Of a DNA stretch of 64,000 nt, positions 11,201 through 20,751 are shown piece after piece (position 1 is the first letter of the stretch; each line of letters starts with the position of its first letter). Made by a program: the position numbers and the translations under genes. This DNA comes from Cryoendolithus antarcticus (lineage: Eukaryota > Ascomycota > Dothideomycetes > Cladosporiales > Cladosporiaceae). The notes below the pieces were generated by a model that worked only from the letters and a program-made list of their open reading frames with translations, ran no database searches and was not told where the DNA came from. The stretch covers positions 1,488,001 through 1,552,000 of the forward strand of contig NAJO01000002.1 of assembly GCA_002077065.1 (NCBI GenBank), read 5' to 3'.

Positions 11201-12201
11201 CAATCTACCTCGCTCAAATACTCTCTTCCATGTCCCAGGGCAGACAGTACCTACTCCTCCACTCCATCAAAGAGCTCCTCCAGCACTCCGCAGCCGAAGA
11301 AGAGATCCGTCCTCACACCTCCGCCCTGTGGAACGCGATTCTGAACTCAGGCCAAGCAGAAGACAACAAGATCGTCTCCGCAGAATGCATCGGTCGTCTC
11401 GCAATCATAGACCCGACAGCCTACCTCCCTCAACTGCAGACCTTCCTGCAGAATCCCTCGCCCCTAATCCGCGGCATGGTCATCACAGCGCTCCGCTACG
11501 TCTTCTCAGACACCTCCAGCGCCTACAACCCCCACCTCCGCCCACTGATAATCCCCATCCTCGCCACCATGCTCGCAGATACAGATCTCGAGAATCAGCG
11601 CCTCAGTCTCACAGCCTTCAACAGCGCCTTCCACAACAAGCCCTCTCTCGTCCTCCCCCATCTTGCGGACCTACTACCCTACGCTATGCAAGCCACCCTC
11701 CCCCGGCCTGAGCTGATCCGCGAAGTGACCATGGGACCCTTCAAACACAAAGTCGACGACGGCCTCGAGATCCGCAAATCCGCCTACGAAACTCTGTACG
11801 CTCTGCTAGACGACCCCGCCGCCCGCCAGTACCTCGATCTGCCTGCATTCTACTCCCGCATCCTAGCCGGTGTGTCCGACGAGCACGAGATCCGCATCCT
11901 CGCCTGCACCGTGCTGAGCAAGCTCCTCCCGCTTTACCCAGCTGAGTCTGCGCGCCGCTTAGATGCTCTGGCGCAGGTTTTCAGAGGTGTGCTGGGGACG
12001 AAGCTGAAGGATACGGCTGTTAAGCAGGAGCTGGAGAAGCTGGCTGAGGAGCAGCGGGCTGTTATTCGGGTGTCGCTCGGGTTCCAGAAGGTGTTTGGTG
12101 GGGATGGGGAGAGCAGGGCTTGGAAGGAATTCTGGGATGGGGTCAAGAGGGAGTTTAGTGCGATGTTGAAGGGGGTTGAGGAGGAGGGGAGGGAGAGGTA
12201 G
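8260..12201 (+). CDS. CAND1/TIP120 cullin-associated exchange factor
   Basis: The intronless 1313-residue protein is a HEAT-repeat solenoid that binds unneddylated cullin-RBX1 and exchanges the F-box/Skp1 substrate modules of SCF ubiquitin ligases, in cytosol and nucleus. The N-terminus (ASLLPKLSDPDSDIRYMTLNDM) matches the first HEAT repeat. An acidic insert at about residues 370-410 is followed by DDVSWKVRRGSAKAL, the counterpart of the SWKVRR stretch after the acidic loop in animal CAND1. The TIP120 C-terminal domain carries REVTMGPFKHKVDDGLEIRKSA near residue 1160, the family signature. Length is close to the ~1230 of animal CAND1, slightly longer. ATG 8260 is the first in frame. The gene is convergent with the OAC1-like carrier. 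An F-box/RCC1 gene at 39.5-41.8 kb could encode one of its client adaptors, but nothing here shows it. Confidence 0.95.
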   Translation: MAPSAIPTNPTSHNIASLLPKLSDPDSDIRYMTLNDMHAMLEIGAPTFLQHDYTVCAKVVEGLLTTLTDGNGDVQNMAIKCLGLFVNKAPETILCPTIEKVSNIQAQNSIDNTIPALAVRAIAVALPHPVQGVARTAKVTEAYNAVSKALIPRLIGKVVVPIPNGKSMPPPPKGMLEVDLETGSDSNSLDLLVEVARCYGPMLQAAEVEALEQVSMQVLESEKCGTVMKKKAVTALAALAPFFNDNLLASHVSYTIEQLRQSHLTSQQRKLYITVYGSMARAVPQKFGPYLRTLAPFVLAPLSEMELEQQGEQEAEADGERDIEMEEVREAALVAIESFLQACAQDMKAYLKDVTEATIRFLKYDPTLADDDEDMEEEVMEDDFDAEEDDFEEETGFEDEDDVSWKVRRGSAKALHALIGALDVNDPTLYGTIAPALIARFKEREESVRSEVISTLAFLVAKTGSSTVKQVPSAETNGVAASRKRRRGGSNVLLADVHGATNGYASPATPPPADKAGQGLAGINPQIVKESAKLLKSSTPLTKLNTISLLKDMVIAQQGGLSEHADLVLGPVVDAMKTANETSSSLSGNALRIECLVLLRVVAENHSSKIIAAHLDRLVPALVSAAKDRFTKVSSGALATIEVFVKALTPPRSAASKKQNSEYIDQLFEVITERIGSQDADTEVRQKAVQALGLLIGRTSGSAGGNSLSQQNRFAGQQLIADRMKNELTRLSCVRAVDTIAVLAQSGKDFKPGFVNAVAVELGAQLRKSSRSLRGASLSALRMLAVNQAARESMDDATVKEVIEALLPLLQEGDLHMLGPALIILGAIAKEKSKLIATPPVISAICNITSDSVAGTALEALVACVEAIGKAGAGQPLMAALLKQGTQGDTDVSGRVIGTLLVSGGASVGVKLDSFLSELQTQPDEDKKCLALSVLGETGLRMGSSCPLTPQNFIPYFEDPSERTKLAAAIALGRAGAGNVTIYLAQILSSMSQGRQYLLLHSIKELLQHSAAEEEIRPHTSALWNAILNSGQAEDNKIVSAECIGRLAIIDPTAYLPQLQTFLQNPSPLIRGMVITALRYVFSDTSSAYNPHLRPLIIPILATMLADTDLENQRLSLTAFNSAFHNKPSLVLPHLADLLPYAMQATLPRPELIREVTMGPFKHKVDDGLEIRKSAYETLYALLDDPAARQYLDLPAFYSRILAGVSDEHEIRILACTVLSKLLPLYPAESARRLDALAQVFRGVLGTKLKDTAVKQELEKLAEEQRAVIRVSLGFQKVFGGDGESRAWKEFWDGVKREFSAMLKGVEEEGRER

Positions 12202-12722
12202 GGGCCGTATCAAGAAGAAGAGCAGTGCGGTGGAAGGGCAGGAGATTATGGGATCGAAGTGAGATGAGGATGTTCTGCTGTAGACCGCGTGGGTGAATTC
12301 ACTGGCTATGGGCGCAGTGCTGCTTCACTGCATCGCTTGCTTTGCGCTCTACCCTGTGCAGCGCTGCTCTGTAGGCAGAACAGCTCGCGATAGAATATCT
12401 GATTCAAGCCGATGGCACGCTCGATGGCGCAAGCCTTATTCGGATCTTTCGCACAGTCTCTGGGCATTCGCTCGCTGCGATTCCTGCAGTGTTTCTCCCA
12501 ACAGCCCTAGGGCTCTTCTCCTCCCCGTTTTTTTGCCCGAAGAATGCCGAGACTGCTCACATTACCACAGCTATGATTTTCGACCTCCACGCTTCGCTAT
12601 ATGTACAGGTCTATTGATTGTACAAGCCACTTTTATCCAGATTGCCGCTTTACGCTGATGCTGCTGCCGCCGCCACCGTTCGCTGGAATGAAACATTTGC
12701 ACACACATCGTTCTGACTTACC
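12202..12722. other. Convergent 3' region, no gene seen
   Basis: The 520 bases lie between two convergent genes (CAND1 and the OAC1-like carrier), so they should contain both 3' untranslated regions and polyadenylation sites. Only two short overlapping frames occur. Confidence 0.5.
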
Positions 12723-13832
12723 TCATATCTTCTCCTTCACCCGATCCGGTAGTATCCTGTCCTCGAACCGCCGCATGAGCTTATTCGTCTGCTCCGCTAG
12801 AGACAGAGTCAAGATCTGCACATATACGTCAGCTTGTCGTCCTGGCTTATTATAGACTCATTCGCTGCAACGATCCCTATCTTGCACTTACCGTGTGCGG
12901 CAATATCCGCGCCAAATGCGCAAAGAAGCCCTTGTACAGCGCCAACGGGCCCTCGGCCTTGATGGTCTTGTACAAGCAATCGAACGCGCTCGTGTATAGA
13001 TTACCAGTCTGATTGTACATCCGACTCATGATCGTATCAGGTGGATGCATCACCACGCAGACCACCATACCGGACGCCGCGGAGCTGAGCAAATGCAGCG
13101 CTGGCCCTTCTTTAAGATCAAAGTGCCGTACTAATCGCCGCTTGGCAAAGAAGTAGGTTGGTAGTTGGACGGAGGATCCGAAGCCTGTGCGCACCATCGC
13201 CGGCCCTACACCGCGAAAGAGACCCCGGATTCCTTCTGCGCGGTAGACTTGTCCGAGACCGTCCCATGCGCTTTTGTAGAGATGCTGCGTGCCCACTGGC
13301 AGGAACGGGGAGTACGACTGCAGCCGAGTCTTGATCAGGAAGAAGGGCGAGCCTGCTGCTGCGCCGAGGATGCCGGAGGCCGCGCCCGAGGCGATGTTGA
13401 TGGGTAGGGACTGCATGGCCTTCACTCGGGGATCGGTGGTGTGGGTGGGCGAGTGGGTGAGGACTAGCGAGTTCATTGAGACGCGGAGGGGTTCGTAGAA
13501 ACCGAGTCGACAGCCGTTGAGGGTCATTTGGTAGATGTACTGCATTTCCCCCTGTTAGTTGTCGCTACTTTCTCTGCTATACTTGTGCGCGACTGTGGCT
13601 GGAGACGTACAGCACAGCTCAAGCCCCTCAAGAGTCCCTTCATCCCTTCATTCTGGAATACGATCTTCATGCCATGGAAGACACCCCGGTATAGTCGCGG
13701 CGCATCTTGCTTTGCCTTGAGTTCGCCTTGCAATTGGAGTCGGATCTTGATCGTCTCAAAAGAGTGTGTGACTGTCACGGCGCCGCAGCCTGCTATGCCG
13801 CCTGCTATGAAGGATCCAATGCCGGTCGACAT
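12723..13832 (-). CDS. OAC1: Mitochondrial oxaloacetate carrier (OAC1-like)
   Basis: The product is a 320-residue inner-membrane carrier of the SLC25 family, closest by pattern to yeast Oac1, which moves oxaloacetate, sulfate and isopropylmalate. Exons in transcription order are 13832-13611, 13539-12892 and 12815-12723. Introns begin GTACGT and GTAAGT and end GCAG. Three tandem repeats are visible: GSFIAGGIAGCGAVTVTHSFETIKIRLQLQGE (SFETIKIR at the PxDxxKxR position), GSPFFLIKTRLQSY, and HPPDTIMSRMYNQTG. The junction SCA-YIYQMTLNGCRLGFYEP matches the Oac1 signature YIYQxGLNGxRLGFYEP. The first and third signature boxes are altered from PxDxxK in the same manner as Oac1. The short last exon encodes the final LAEQTNKL helix and KEKI end. 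It is convergent with the CAND1 gene. Confidence 0.9.
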
Positions 13833-14546
13833 GTTCGCGATTCGATCCCCTCCAGGCGCACAGAGTGGGACAGGACTATGGCGCGTGCATATGGAACGTC
13901 AGGGTAAGTACGACTTATGAAATGGGATGGTAGAGTATGGCAATGAATCGAAGGATGCCGAGAATGAATATGCTTCAATGCTGACTGTGTAGTATGTGCA
14001 ATGTTCAGTCAACAGGAGCCAGACTTTTGTAGCTTCGTCCGGCTTACCTACCATATTGCGCTATACGACACGTGACAGCGGAATCCCTCCTCGAAAGCTT
14101 ATTTCCAGACCGCGGGGTCGGTACTCGCACCCCACCTCGCTCGGAGGAACACGAGTGTCAGCAATGGAATCATCCATACATGGGTGCTTGTTCATGATGC
14201 GAGGTGTCCAGCCAGGGCTGAGGTCCTATGTAACGGCTCTTATGAGATTGCACTTGCGAAACCCCAGAACGGTATCGCTAGCTGTCTGTCGGCGACAGGC
14301 CTGTCATGCCCACAAGCATCCCACTACGAAGGCCGTTGGACGAATGGAGAGCTACTCCTCACGGCCATGAAGCCACGGCTGCCAATGCGGCTGCTGCACG
14401 CTCCGAATTTGACCCTCGGGACCTCAGCTATATAACTTTCCAGCCCACCCAGCATGACTGGACGAGCATCTGCGAACATCCCCAAATCGCTGAGAGATCT
14501 CTGGAAACACCAAGACGAACACGGCAGACACTCTACAACTGACAAC
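13833..14546. promoter_or_regulatory. Divergent intergenic region, OAC1-like and ADH genes
   Basis: This 714-base region separates two divergently read genes and must contain both promoters. Small frames occur on each strand, including a 167-codon minus frame that mostly overlaps the ADH gene; none has a recognisable domain. No clear regulatory motif stood out. Confidence 0.4.
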
Positions 14547-15798
14547 ATGTCTTCGGCAAAAGCTATCGTCTCGCACGACACGCACGCCAATGGCGGCTGG
14601 AAGCTGGAGGATGTTACTGTGAGGAAGCCTGGTGATGGCGAGCTGCTGGTGGAGATGGTCGCTACCGTTTGTCGTTCGACAGTCTTGGAGTCCACCGCAC
14701 CGCTGACTTTCCACAGGGCGTCTGCCACACTGATGCTCTCATCGGTGGTATTCCAGATGGCGCCTCGCCAGTCGCCTTCTACCCCCGCGTCCTCGGACAT
14801 GAAGGTCACTACCTCGCGCCCTTGCACACTCAGCCATCGTACTGATTGTCCCAGGCTCCGGCTATGTCAAGGAAGTCGGCTCAAACGTGACCGTTGCGAA
14901 GGTCGGCGACCCAGTATTGCTTTCCTACGCCTTCTGCAATGAGTGCCCGGCATGCAAGTCAAACGGGCATTCGCACTGCCCAGACTTCACAGAGCTGAAC
15001 TTCACCAAGAACGCCGCGTCTCCAATCTTCACGCCCTCCAAAGGTGGCGAGCAGAATTCCATTCACGGCGCATTCTTCGGCCAGTCCTCTTTCGCCTCAC
15101 TGTCCATAGTCCGGGCATGCTCGGTCGTAAACGCCAAAGACCTCATCAAGTCCAAGGAAGACCTCCAGCTCTTCGCTCCACTCGGTTGCGGCATCCAAAC
15201 CGGCGCAGGCACGGTCATCAACGCCGCCAAGGCCACAAAAGACGACATAGTCTGCATCATGGGTCTCGGCGGCGTCGGGCTCTCCGCCATCATGGCCGCC
15301 AAAATCCAAGGCTCTCGAATCATCATCGGCGTCGACCGCGTGCAGTCCCGTCTCGAGCTCGCAAAAGAGCTAGGCGCAACGCATGTAGTCGACGGCTCCG
15401 CTCTGAAGGAAGGTCAATCTCTCACGGACGCCATCAAAGCCCTCTCCGAAGACCTCGGGCCTACGGTCGTGATCGATACCACCGGCGCGCCGCCCCTGAT
15501 TCAAGCTGGCTTTGACTCAGCACGCAACAAAGGGCGCGTGATCCAAGTCGGCTCCTCGCCGTTCGATTTCAACATGTCCATCAACATGTTCGCATTCATG
15601 ATGCGGGGCGTGACTTTCAGCGGTGCCATTGAGGGCCAGGCGTACCCGCCTGAGTTCGTGCCCAAGATGGTGCAGTGGTATAGGGATGGCAAATTTCCGG
15701 TTGACAAGCTGGTGAAGTTTATGGCAGTTGATAAGTTTGAGCAGGCGTTGGAGGAGATGCATAGTGGGAAGACTATTAAGCCTATACTTACGTACTAG
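14547..15798 (+). CDS. Zinc-dependent alcohol dehydrogenase (aryl-alcohol type)
   Basis: The product is a 383-residue medium-chain dehydrogenase that should oxidise an alcohol (possibly aromatic) to its aldehyde with NAD(P). Exons are 14547-14666, 14717-14804 and 14855-15798. Both introns are 50 nt (GTTTGT to ACAG; GTCACT to CCAG), and the middle exon is only 88 nt. Spliced, it gives ATGVCHTDAL with the catalytic-zinc Cys, and RVLGHEGSGYV with the catalytic His and Glu. The structural zinc site is intact: C-x2-C-x2-C-x7-C in CNECPACKSNGHSHC. The nucleotide fold GLGGVGLSAIMAAK follows, with GVDR after beta-2. CGIQTGAGTVIN is typical of the benzyl/aryl-alcohol dehydrogenase branch. Without splicing the zinc ligands are lost, which supports both introns. 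Confidence 0.92.
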
Positions 15799-16157
15799 GC
15801 TAAGGATGGGATCTCTCAGCAGCTCTGGTAGTATAGCGGCTCACAAGGACGCCTGTGGGCTACCACCTCAGACCGATGATGAAGCCATTGAGTTGCAGGT
15901 AAAGACCGCATCGACAAGTGTATGAATGCAGTACTTCCCACTCCAACGTACGATCGTTGCGCTTGTCCGTTAATGGGGTTTTGAGCATGACAAGTTAAGT
16001 TGTCGGAAGATTACTGACACCATGATGGTTCCCTGGGTTGATTGATTGAGAGAGCGTCAACGCCGAACTCCGCACAAATATGTAGACATCATCACTTCGC
16101 CTCTAATCCTCAAGCCCTTTCCATCCCTCCACACAACCCTCTGACAGCTCGCCCACA
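15799..16157. promoter_or_regulatory. Intergenic; promoter of COQ6
   Basis: The 359 bases lie between two genes read in the same direction. No open frame of interest. The final ~60 bases are pyrimidine-rich (CCTCTAATCCTCAAGCCCTTTCC), a plausible core leader for the gene at 16158. Confidence 0.35.
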
Positions 16158-17705
16158 ATGCTCCTCTCCACATCTCCCGCTCTCCGCGCCTCCTTCTTTG
16201 CCCTCCCGCCTTCCCTCCGCCGAGCTTGCTACGCCACAGCCACCTCTCCCTCGGCTTCGCATCCCGAGATCTTCGACCTCGTCTGTGTAGGCGGCGGACC
16301 TGCAGGTCTCTCTTTGATATCATCGCTGAAGTCCCAGTCGTCGACAAAGAGACTGAAGATCGCGCTTATAGACGCGCAAAAATTGTCAGCACCACCGAGA
16401 ACTGGAGATGGAGACGCAAGTGGGACGAGGGAATTCTCCAACCGCTGCTCGTCGCTCACGCCCGCTTCGGTGAAGTTCCTGAAGCGGATAGGGGCGTGGG
16501 AGAACGTAGAGCAGGGGCGAGTGCAGGCTTACACGGGCATGGAGGTTTGGGACGGGGTGAGCGGGGCGAAGATTAATTTCGACCCGATGGATCGGGGAAG
16601 GGTGGCAGGTGTTGTGGAGAGTCTGGGACGGCTTGTGCCCGGCTCGGGATTTGGGAGGGGCGCAGAAGACGAGGGGGCAGGGGAAGTAGCGACGATGTGC
16701 GAGAATAGCAATCTCACAGCCGCGCTGGTGGAGAGGGTGCGAGGGTTGGAGGGCGTGGAGGTGCTGGATGGAACGAAAGTGGAGGGTATTGAGTTGGGGC
16801 CGGAGAAGGAGAAGGATGGTATGAGTCTGGATCTGAGCCTTTGGCCTGTACTGCGATTACCTGGCAATCGAAAGATCGCAGCGAGACTTCTGGTCGGCGC
16901 AGATGGAGCGAACTCGCCCGTCCGGACTTTCGCAGACATTCCGAGCAAAGGCTGGGACTACAACCAACACGGCGTCGTCGCGACACTGCAGCTGGATCAA
17001 GTCCAAGATGTATCCGCCCCTCGGAAAGCCTTCCAGCGCTTCCTGCCCACAGGCCCCATAGCCCTGCTCCCCCTGCCAGGCAACAAAGCAAGTCTAGTCT
17101 GGTCCACCACCACCGCCCTCGCCTCTCACCTCAAATCCCTCCCGCCCGCAGAATTCACAGCAGCCGTCAACGCCGCGTTCCGTCTTCTCACAACAGATAT
17201 AAGCTACATGCTCACACACTCCACAGCCTCCCAGGACCTGGACTGGCGGGAATCGCAAACCGATCTGCGCGCTCTTGGCCTACCGCAGGACTTCCCTCGC
17301 GTCGACTCCGTAGTCTCCGGCTCCATCGCCTCCTTTCCCCTCCGCATGCGCCACGCTTCAACCTACACGGGCCACCGCATCGCCCTCATCGGCGACGCAG
17401 CACACACCATCCACCCCCTAGCCGGCCAAGGCCTAAACCTCGGGCTCGCGGACGCGGAATCCCTCGCCCGCCATTTAGCAATCGGTATGGAAGCTGGCAT
17501 GGACATTGGCAGCTGCTGGTGTCTTGATGGATATGGAAGTGATAGGTGGGGCAAGAACAACGCGGTGATGGGGGTTGTGGATAAGGTTGGGAAAGTGTTT
17601 GGGGCGAGTGCTGGGCCTGTGGTGTGGGCGAGGAGTCTGGGGTTCAATGCGGTGGAGAGGTTGGGATGGGTTAAGGGGGGTTTGATGAGGGGGGCTAGTG
17701 GGTGA
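16158..17705 (+). CDS. COQ6: Ubiquinone biosynthesis monooxygenase COQ6
   Basis: The intronless 515-residue flavoprotein hydroxylates C5 of the ring of the ubiquinone precursor on the matrix face of the inner mitochondrial membrane, within the CoQ synthome. A presequence (RASFFALPPSLRRACYATA) precedes the FAD-binding Rossmann motif DLVCVGGGPAGLSL near residues 40-53. ALIDAQ marks the end of the second beta strand. The second flavin motif HRIALIGDAAHTIHPLAGQ, then GLNLGLADAESLARHL, lies near residues 405-435 and is diagnostic of the UbiH/COQ6 family. The internal block GTREFSNRCSSLTPASVKFLKRIGAW matches COQ6. The gene is convergent with TRS31, leaving about 750 bases between. Confidence 0.93.
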   Translation: MLLSTSPALRASFFALPPSLRRACYATATSPSASHPEIFDLVCVGGGPAGLSLISSLKSQSSTKRLKIALIDAQKLSAPPRTGDGDASGTREFSNRCSSLTPASVKFLKRIGAWENVEQGRVQAYTGMEVWDGVSGAKINFDPMDRGRVAGVVESLGRLVPGSGFGRGAEDEGAGEVATMCENSNLTAALVERVRGLEGVEVLDGTKVEGIELGPEKEKDGMSLDLSLWPVLRLPGNRKIAARLLVGADGANSPVRTFADIPSKGWDYNQHGVVATLQLDQVQDVSAPRKAFQRFLPTGPIALLPLPGNKASLVWSTTTALASHLKSLPPAEFTAAVNAAFRLLTTDISYMLTHSTASQDLDWRESQTDLRALGLPQDFPRVDSVVSGSIASFPLRMRHASTYTGHRIALIGDAAHTIHPLAGQGLNLGLADAESLARHLAIGMEAGMDIGSCWCLDGYGSDRWGKNNAVMGVVDKVGKVFGASAGPVVWARSLGFNAVERLGWVKGGLMRGASG

Positions 17706-18457
17706 GATTGGAGCGGGCAATCGGAGTATGTAGGTCTGTGTAACATGTAGCGTACAACAAGCGACAAGAGTAGCTGTGATTGTAGTCTTCGTCAGGTTTC
17801 CGAGCTACTGATCGTCTGAGTATCGCTTTCGTCAGCTCCAGCGGGCGTGGGTCTTGCCACAGTGAAGCTTCTCAGCACAAGCTTCTGGCATCTACCCTCA
17901 GTATCGCCTCTAGCGTGTAGCGTCAGTCGTACGCCGGGGAATATGCCTTGGCTACCCTTCTCGGCGGCACAACGCTGCTCCAATCGAAGTCTTACATCAA
18001 ACGTACGACTACTCGAACCGGGAACAGGCGCTTACGAACGTTGACCGTCGTGAGGCAATCTCTGCTGCGGAGTCGGTTCCGTAGCGGGCAGTATCGCCGA
18101 TCTAGCATATCGTAGTGTGAATGCAGTGGTAGCCGCCGTTTCCCCAGAACGGTGCTTCTTGGAGTAGTCTTTGCCAGTCCAGGCTCGCTTCTGCAGCTCC
18201 ACACCGCAACCATGCAGCAGGCTGACACGACATGTTCCAGACCGTTAGACTCGTCATCTCGTTGGACTGGTCATCTCCACGTGCGTGCAAATTCCGTCGC
18301 TGTCCGCCCTCGCGAAGCATAGTGACCACGGGATCAAGCAGCCTTCGAAATGCCTGTCAGTCAGGCGAGGAGATCCATCCACGATTTTGCAAGAGCACGA
18401 GCATGTTACTACTCGAACACCGGAACCTTATCAGCAGGTCTCGAATGCACATCATCT
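17706..18457. other. Convergent 3' region, no gene seen
   Basis: This ~750-base stretch between the convergent COQ6 and TRS31 genes has only short frames without known domains. A plus-strand 168-codon frame begins inside it but mostly overlaps TRS31 antisense and looks like a shadow. Confidence 0.45.
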
Positions 18458-19141
18458 TCAGCCTGCATTCTTGAACGCCTCCTCCCTAGCAAGCACGCTC
18501 TCCTTGAACCGCAGCAGAAAGATCGTCTTGCCAGGCCACATCTCATCCCCCTCCCCCGCCCAATGCGCACTGACCCCCTCCGTCTCAAACCCCGCAGCAT
18601 CACAGACCCCCTCCACAACCCCCGCCACAAAAGCCGCACAATTCAACTGGCTCATCTCCTTCGGAATACTGATATAAGTATTCACCACCGGCTCATTGTC
18701 AACAATCATGTACTCCTCCTTCTTGCTCGTACTCTGCTCCAACGCATCCGCACTCCGATTAAACAGCGCCCGCCACAGCGTCGTGTGAACGAATTGCAGC
18801 AAATCCAAGAGCCGCGTGGGTCTGGCAGCGGAGCGGGGCGGCTGGCGGTAGAGTAGCAAGTCCAGGAGCTTGAGCCCTATGGGGTAGCCGGCGCGGTTCA
18901 GGCGGGACTCGAGCTCGGCTACTGAAGGGGAGAGGGCGTGGTGGTAGGAGATGAGGGTGTTGAAGAGGTAGGCGAAGCTGGCTAGGGAGGTTTCGGCGGT
19001 TTTGGTGCGATTGAGGTTGCGGTCGTAGATTGTTTTGCGGTTTGAGGGCGTGCGGAGGGCGGGGACGAAGGGTTTGCGGGGTGGGAGGGGGGTGATGGTA
19101 AGGGTTTGAGTCGTGGTGGTGGTGGTGGGAGGGGAGGCCAT
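18458..19141 (-). CDS. TRS31: TRAPP complex subunit Trs31 (TRAPPC5)
   Basis: The 227-residue protein belongs to the Bet3 family and is a core subunit of the TRAPP tethering complexes, which activate Ypt1/Rab1 at the ER-Golgi interface. The N-terminal ~35 residues are Thr/Pro-rich, as in other fungal Trs31 proteins. The Bet3-type core starts at KTIYDRNLNRTKTAETSLASFAYLFNTLI. Next come LESRLNRAGYPIGLKLLDLL, the FVHTTLWRALFNRSADALEQS block, and EEYMIVDNEPVVNTYISIPKEMSQLNCAAFVAGVVEGV, all diagnostic. It ends with a FLLRFKESVLARE strand. No intron is needed. The ATG at 19141 is preceded by a stop region and gives the usual length. Confidence 0.93.
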   Translation of the reverse strand: MASPPTTTTTTQTLTITPLPPRKPFVPALRTPSNRKTIYDRNLNRTKTAETSLASFAYLFNTLISYHHALSPSVAELESRLNRAGYPIGLKLLDLLLYRQPPRSAARPTRLLDLLQFVHTTLWRALFNRSADALEQSTSKKEEYMIVDNEPVVNTYISIPKEMSQLNCAAFVAGVVEGVCDAAGFETEGVSAHWAGEGDEMWPGKTIFLLRFKESVLAREEAFKNAG

Positions 19142-20751
19142 GGCGGGCTGGCTCGGAATTCACAACTTGTGATTGTCTGATCGTAAGGATTCACATTGGA
19201 GCGTAGATCGATCGAACGGCTTAGTCACTCTTCGAGACGCTTGGACCATCTCGAATCTGGAAGCGAGTCTTCTCATTCCAAGGTTCCCTGTCGACGATGA
19301 TAACGACAAGTGAGACCGCCTACAAATTTGCAAAAGCGCAACACCCGGTTTTGATTCTCCATTCTGGTGACCGAGATCATTACGACTGGGTCACATCAGA
19401 ACTTGAGAAGCCAGGCTCAAAGCGGTTGTCGCTCTCTACAAACACATGATAGCTTCAACGGTCCGATGAACCCATGTAAGACCCCTCCTTCGCCCTTCGA
19501 CGGGTTCCGGTCATGGCCTCTGCGCAATCTGGAGACATTCGAACGTTGGAAGCAATTTGTTGTTCTGGATGATCGCGTGGTCCTCCCACGTTGCGTGGGC
19601 TTGCACTGGCATGTGATCGAAGCCAATATACCCGGCCGGTTGCTATACCCGCCTTGATCGCGATCTCGTGCTTACGCCGCGCGCCATGTGATATTCGGAA
19701 TACGCATGTGGACCGGAGTAGCCATTGGTGTAGTTTCCCGCAGCATACAGCTACGAGACTGCGTACTCGGATCCAGCATGCACACTTCAACAACATCAGC
19801 ACCCTAATCGGCCCTCCTCCACCTCCGACATCTCACTCCCTGCATCGGCCCCATTTTCTTCACATGCACCCCACGAAAGAGGCTTGTGATGGAAACGCCG
19901 CCATGTACCAAAGTACCAACGTACCTCCACCGATTGTGCGGAATCCGATCTAAGTTTCTCGTCTCCGTGCATCATCTGCGGCAGAAGCTCGCGTGACGCA
20001 AGCGCAAGCTTCGACTCCGATGCAGCATGGCGTTTTGTCGGATGACTTGCTTCTTCTGCTGTGGACTCGGCGCAATGTATTGCTGGTCTCGAAGATGTCG
20101 CACAGTACTCATGAGCAGTTTTAGAGATGATGCAACAGCAGCACAGCCATCACCGCAATGCATCCGAAACGCATCATCTATTTGCGGCCGTCGCAGGATC
20201 GCAGACGCCTCCGCCGCTCAGCCCTGACTCGCACGGTCGTGGCCGAAAGCGGACAAGACTCCACTTTCACATGCTTCGGAACTGCGTGAGGAGACGCCGC
20301 GCCCAGGCGAATGGCAAGTGTGATCACTTCATTCCTCTCGCCTTGCTGTGTGTAGTATTCTCATAGGCATTGCGTTCTTGCTGTATTGCGTAGTCCGGAA
20401 TTCGTTTGCTGTGTCTGTTCATCTAGAGAGTTGGATCACTTCTCGCGGCCAAAAGAGTGCAAATAGAGCAGTCACATGCCAACCGCTCGGCAGTTCCGTC
20501 TCGACTCCAGCTCTAATTGATGGAACCCGGCTTTCACATGTTGCGCTGACTTCACGAATGACGAGACGACCATTTCGAACGCAAAGAAATTGTGGTACCA
20601 GACCATAGATTCGCGACCAGTCGCCAGCGTCTCGAACACAATATTACCCTCGCCGTCCTCCTGTCCTCACCTCTCTAATTCAGCTTACCACCTCACCAAC
20701 CCCGCTGAGAAACATTACCATAAATCTGCCGCCAACTCTCGTACCTTCAAG
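19142..20751. other. Long divergent intergenic region, no gene supported
   Basis: About 1.6 kb between TRS31 (reverse) and the PARG-like gene (forward). Frames are all below about 125 codons on either strand and show no domain. It contains both promoters. The last ~80 bases before 20752 are CT-rich (CTCGCCGTCCTCCTGTCCTCACCTC), consistent with a fungal core promoter and leader. The PARG frame stays open upstream to 20590 but has no in-frame ATG there before 20752. Confidence 0.4.

Noticed and set aside
13845..13870. tRNA-like TTCGATCCC string
   Set aside because: No matching acceptor and anticodon stems could be traced around it by eye; a tRNA scan would settle it.
16841..17527. 228-codon plus-strand frame inside COQ6
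   Set aside because: It overlaps the COQ6 frame, is Arg/Pro/Ser/His-rich, and looks like a shadow of GC-rich coding sequence.
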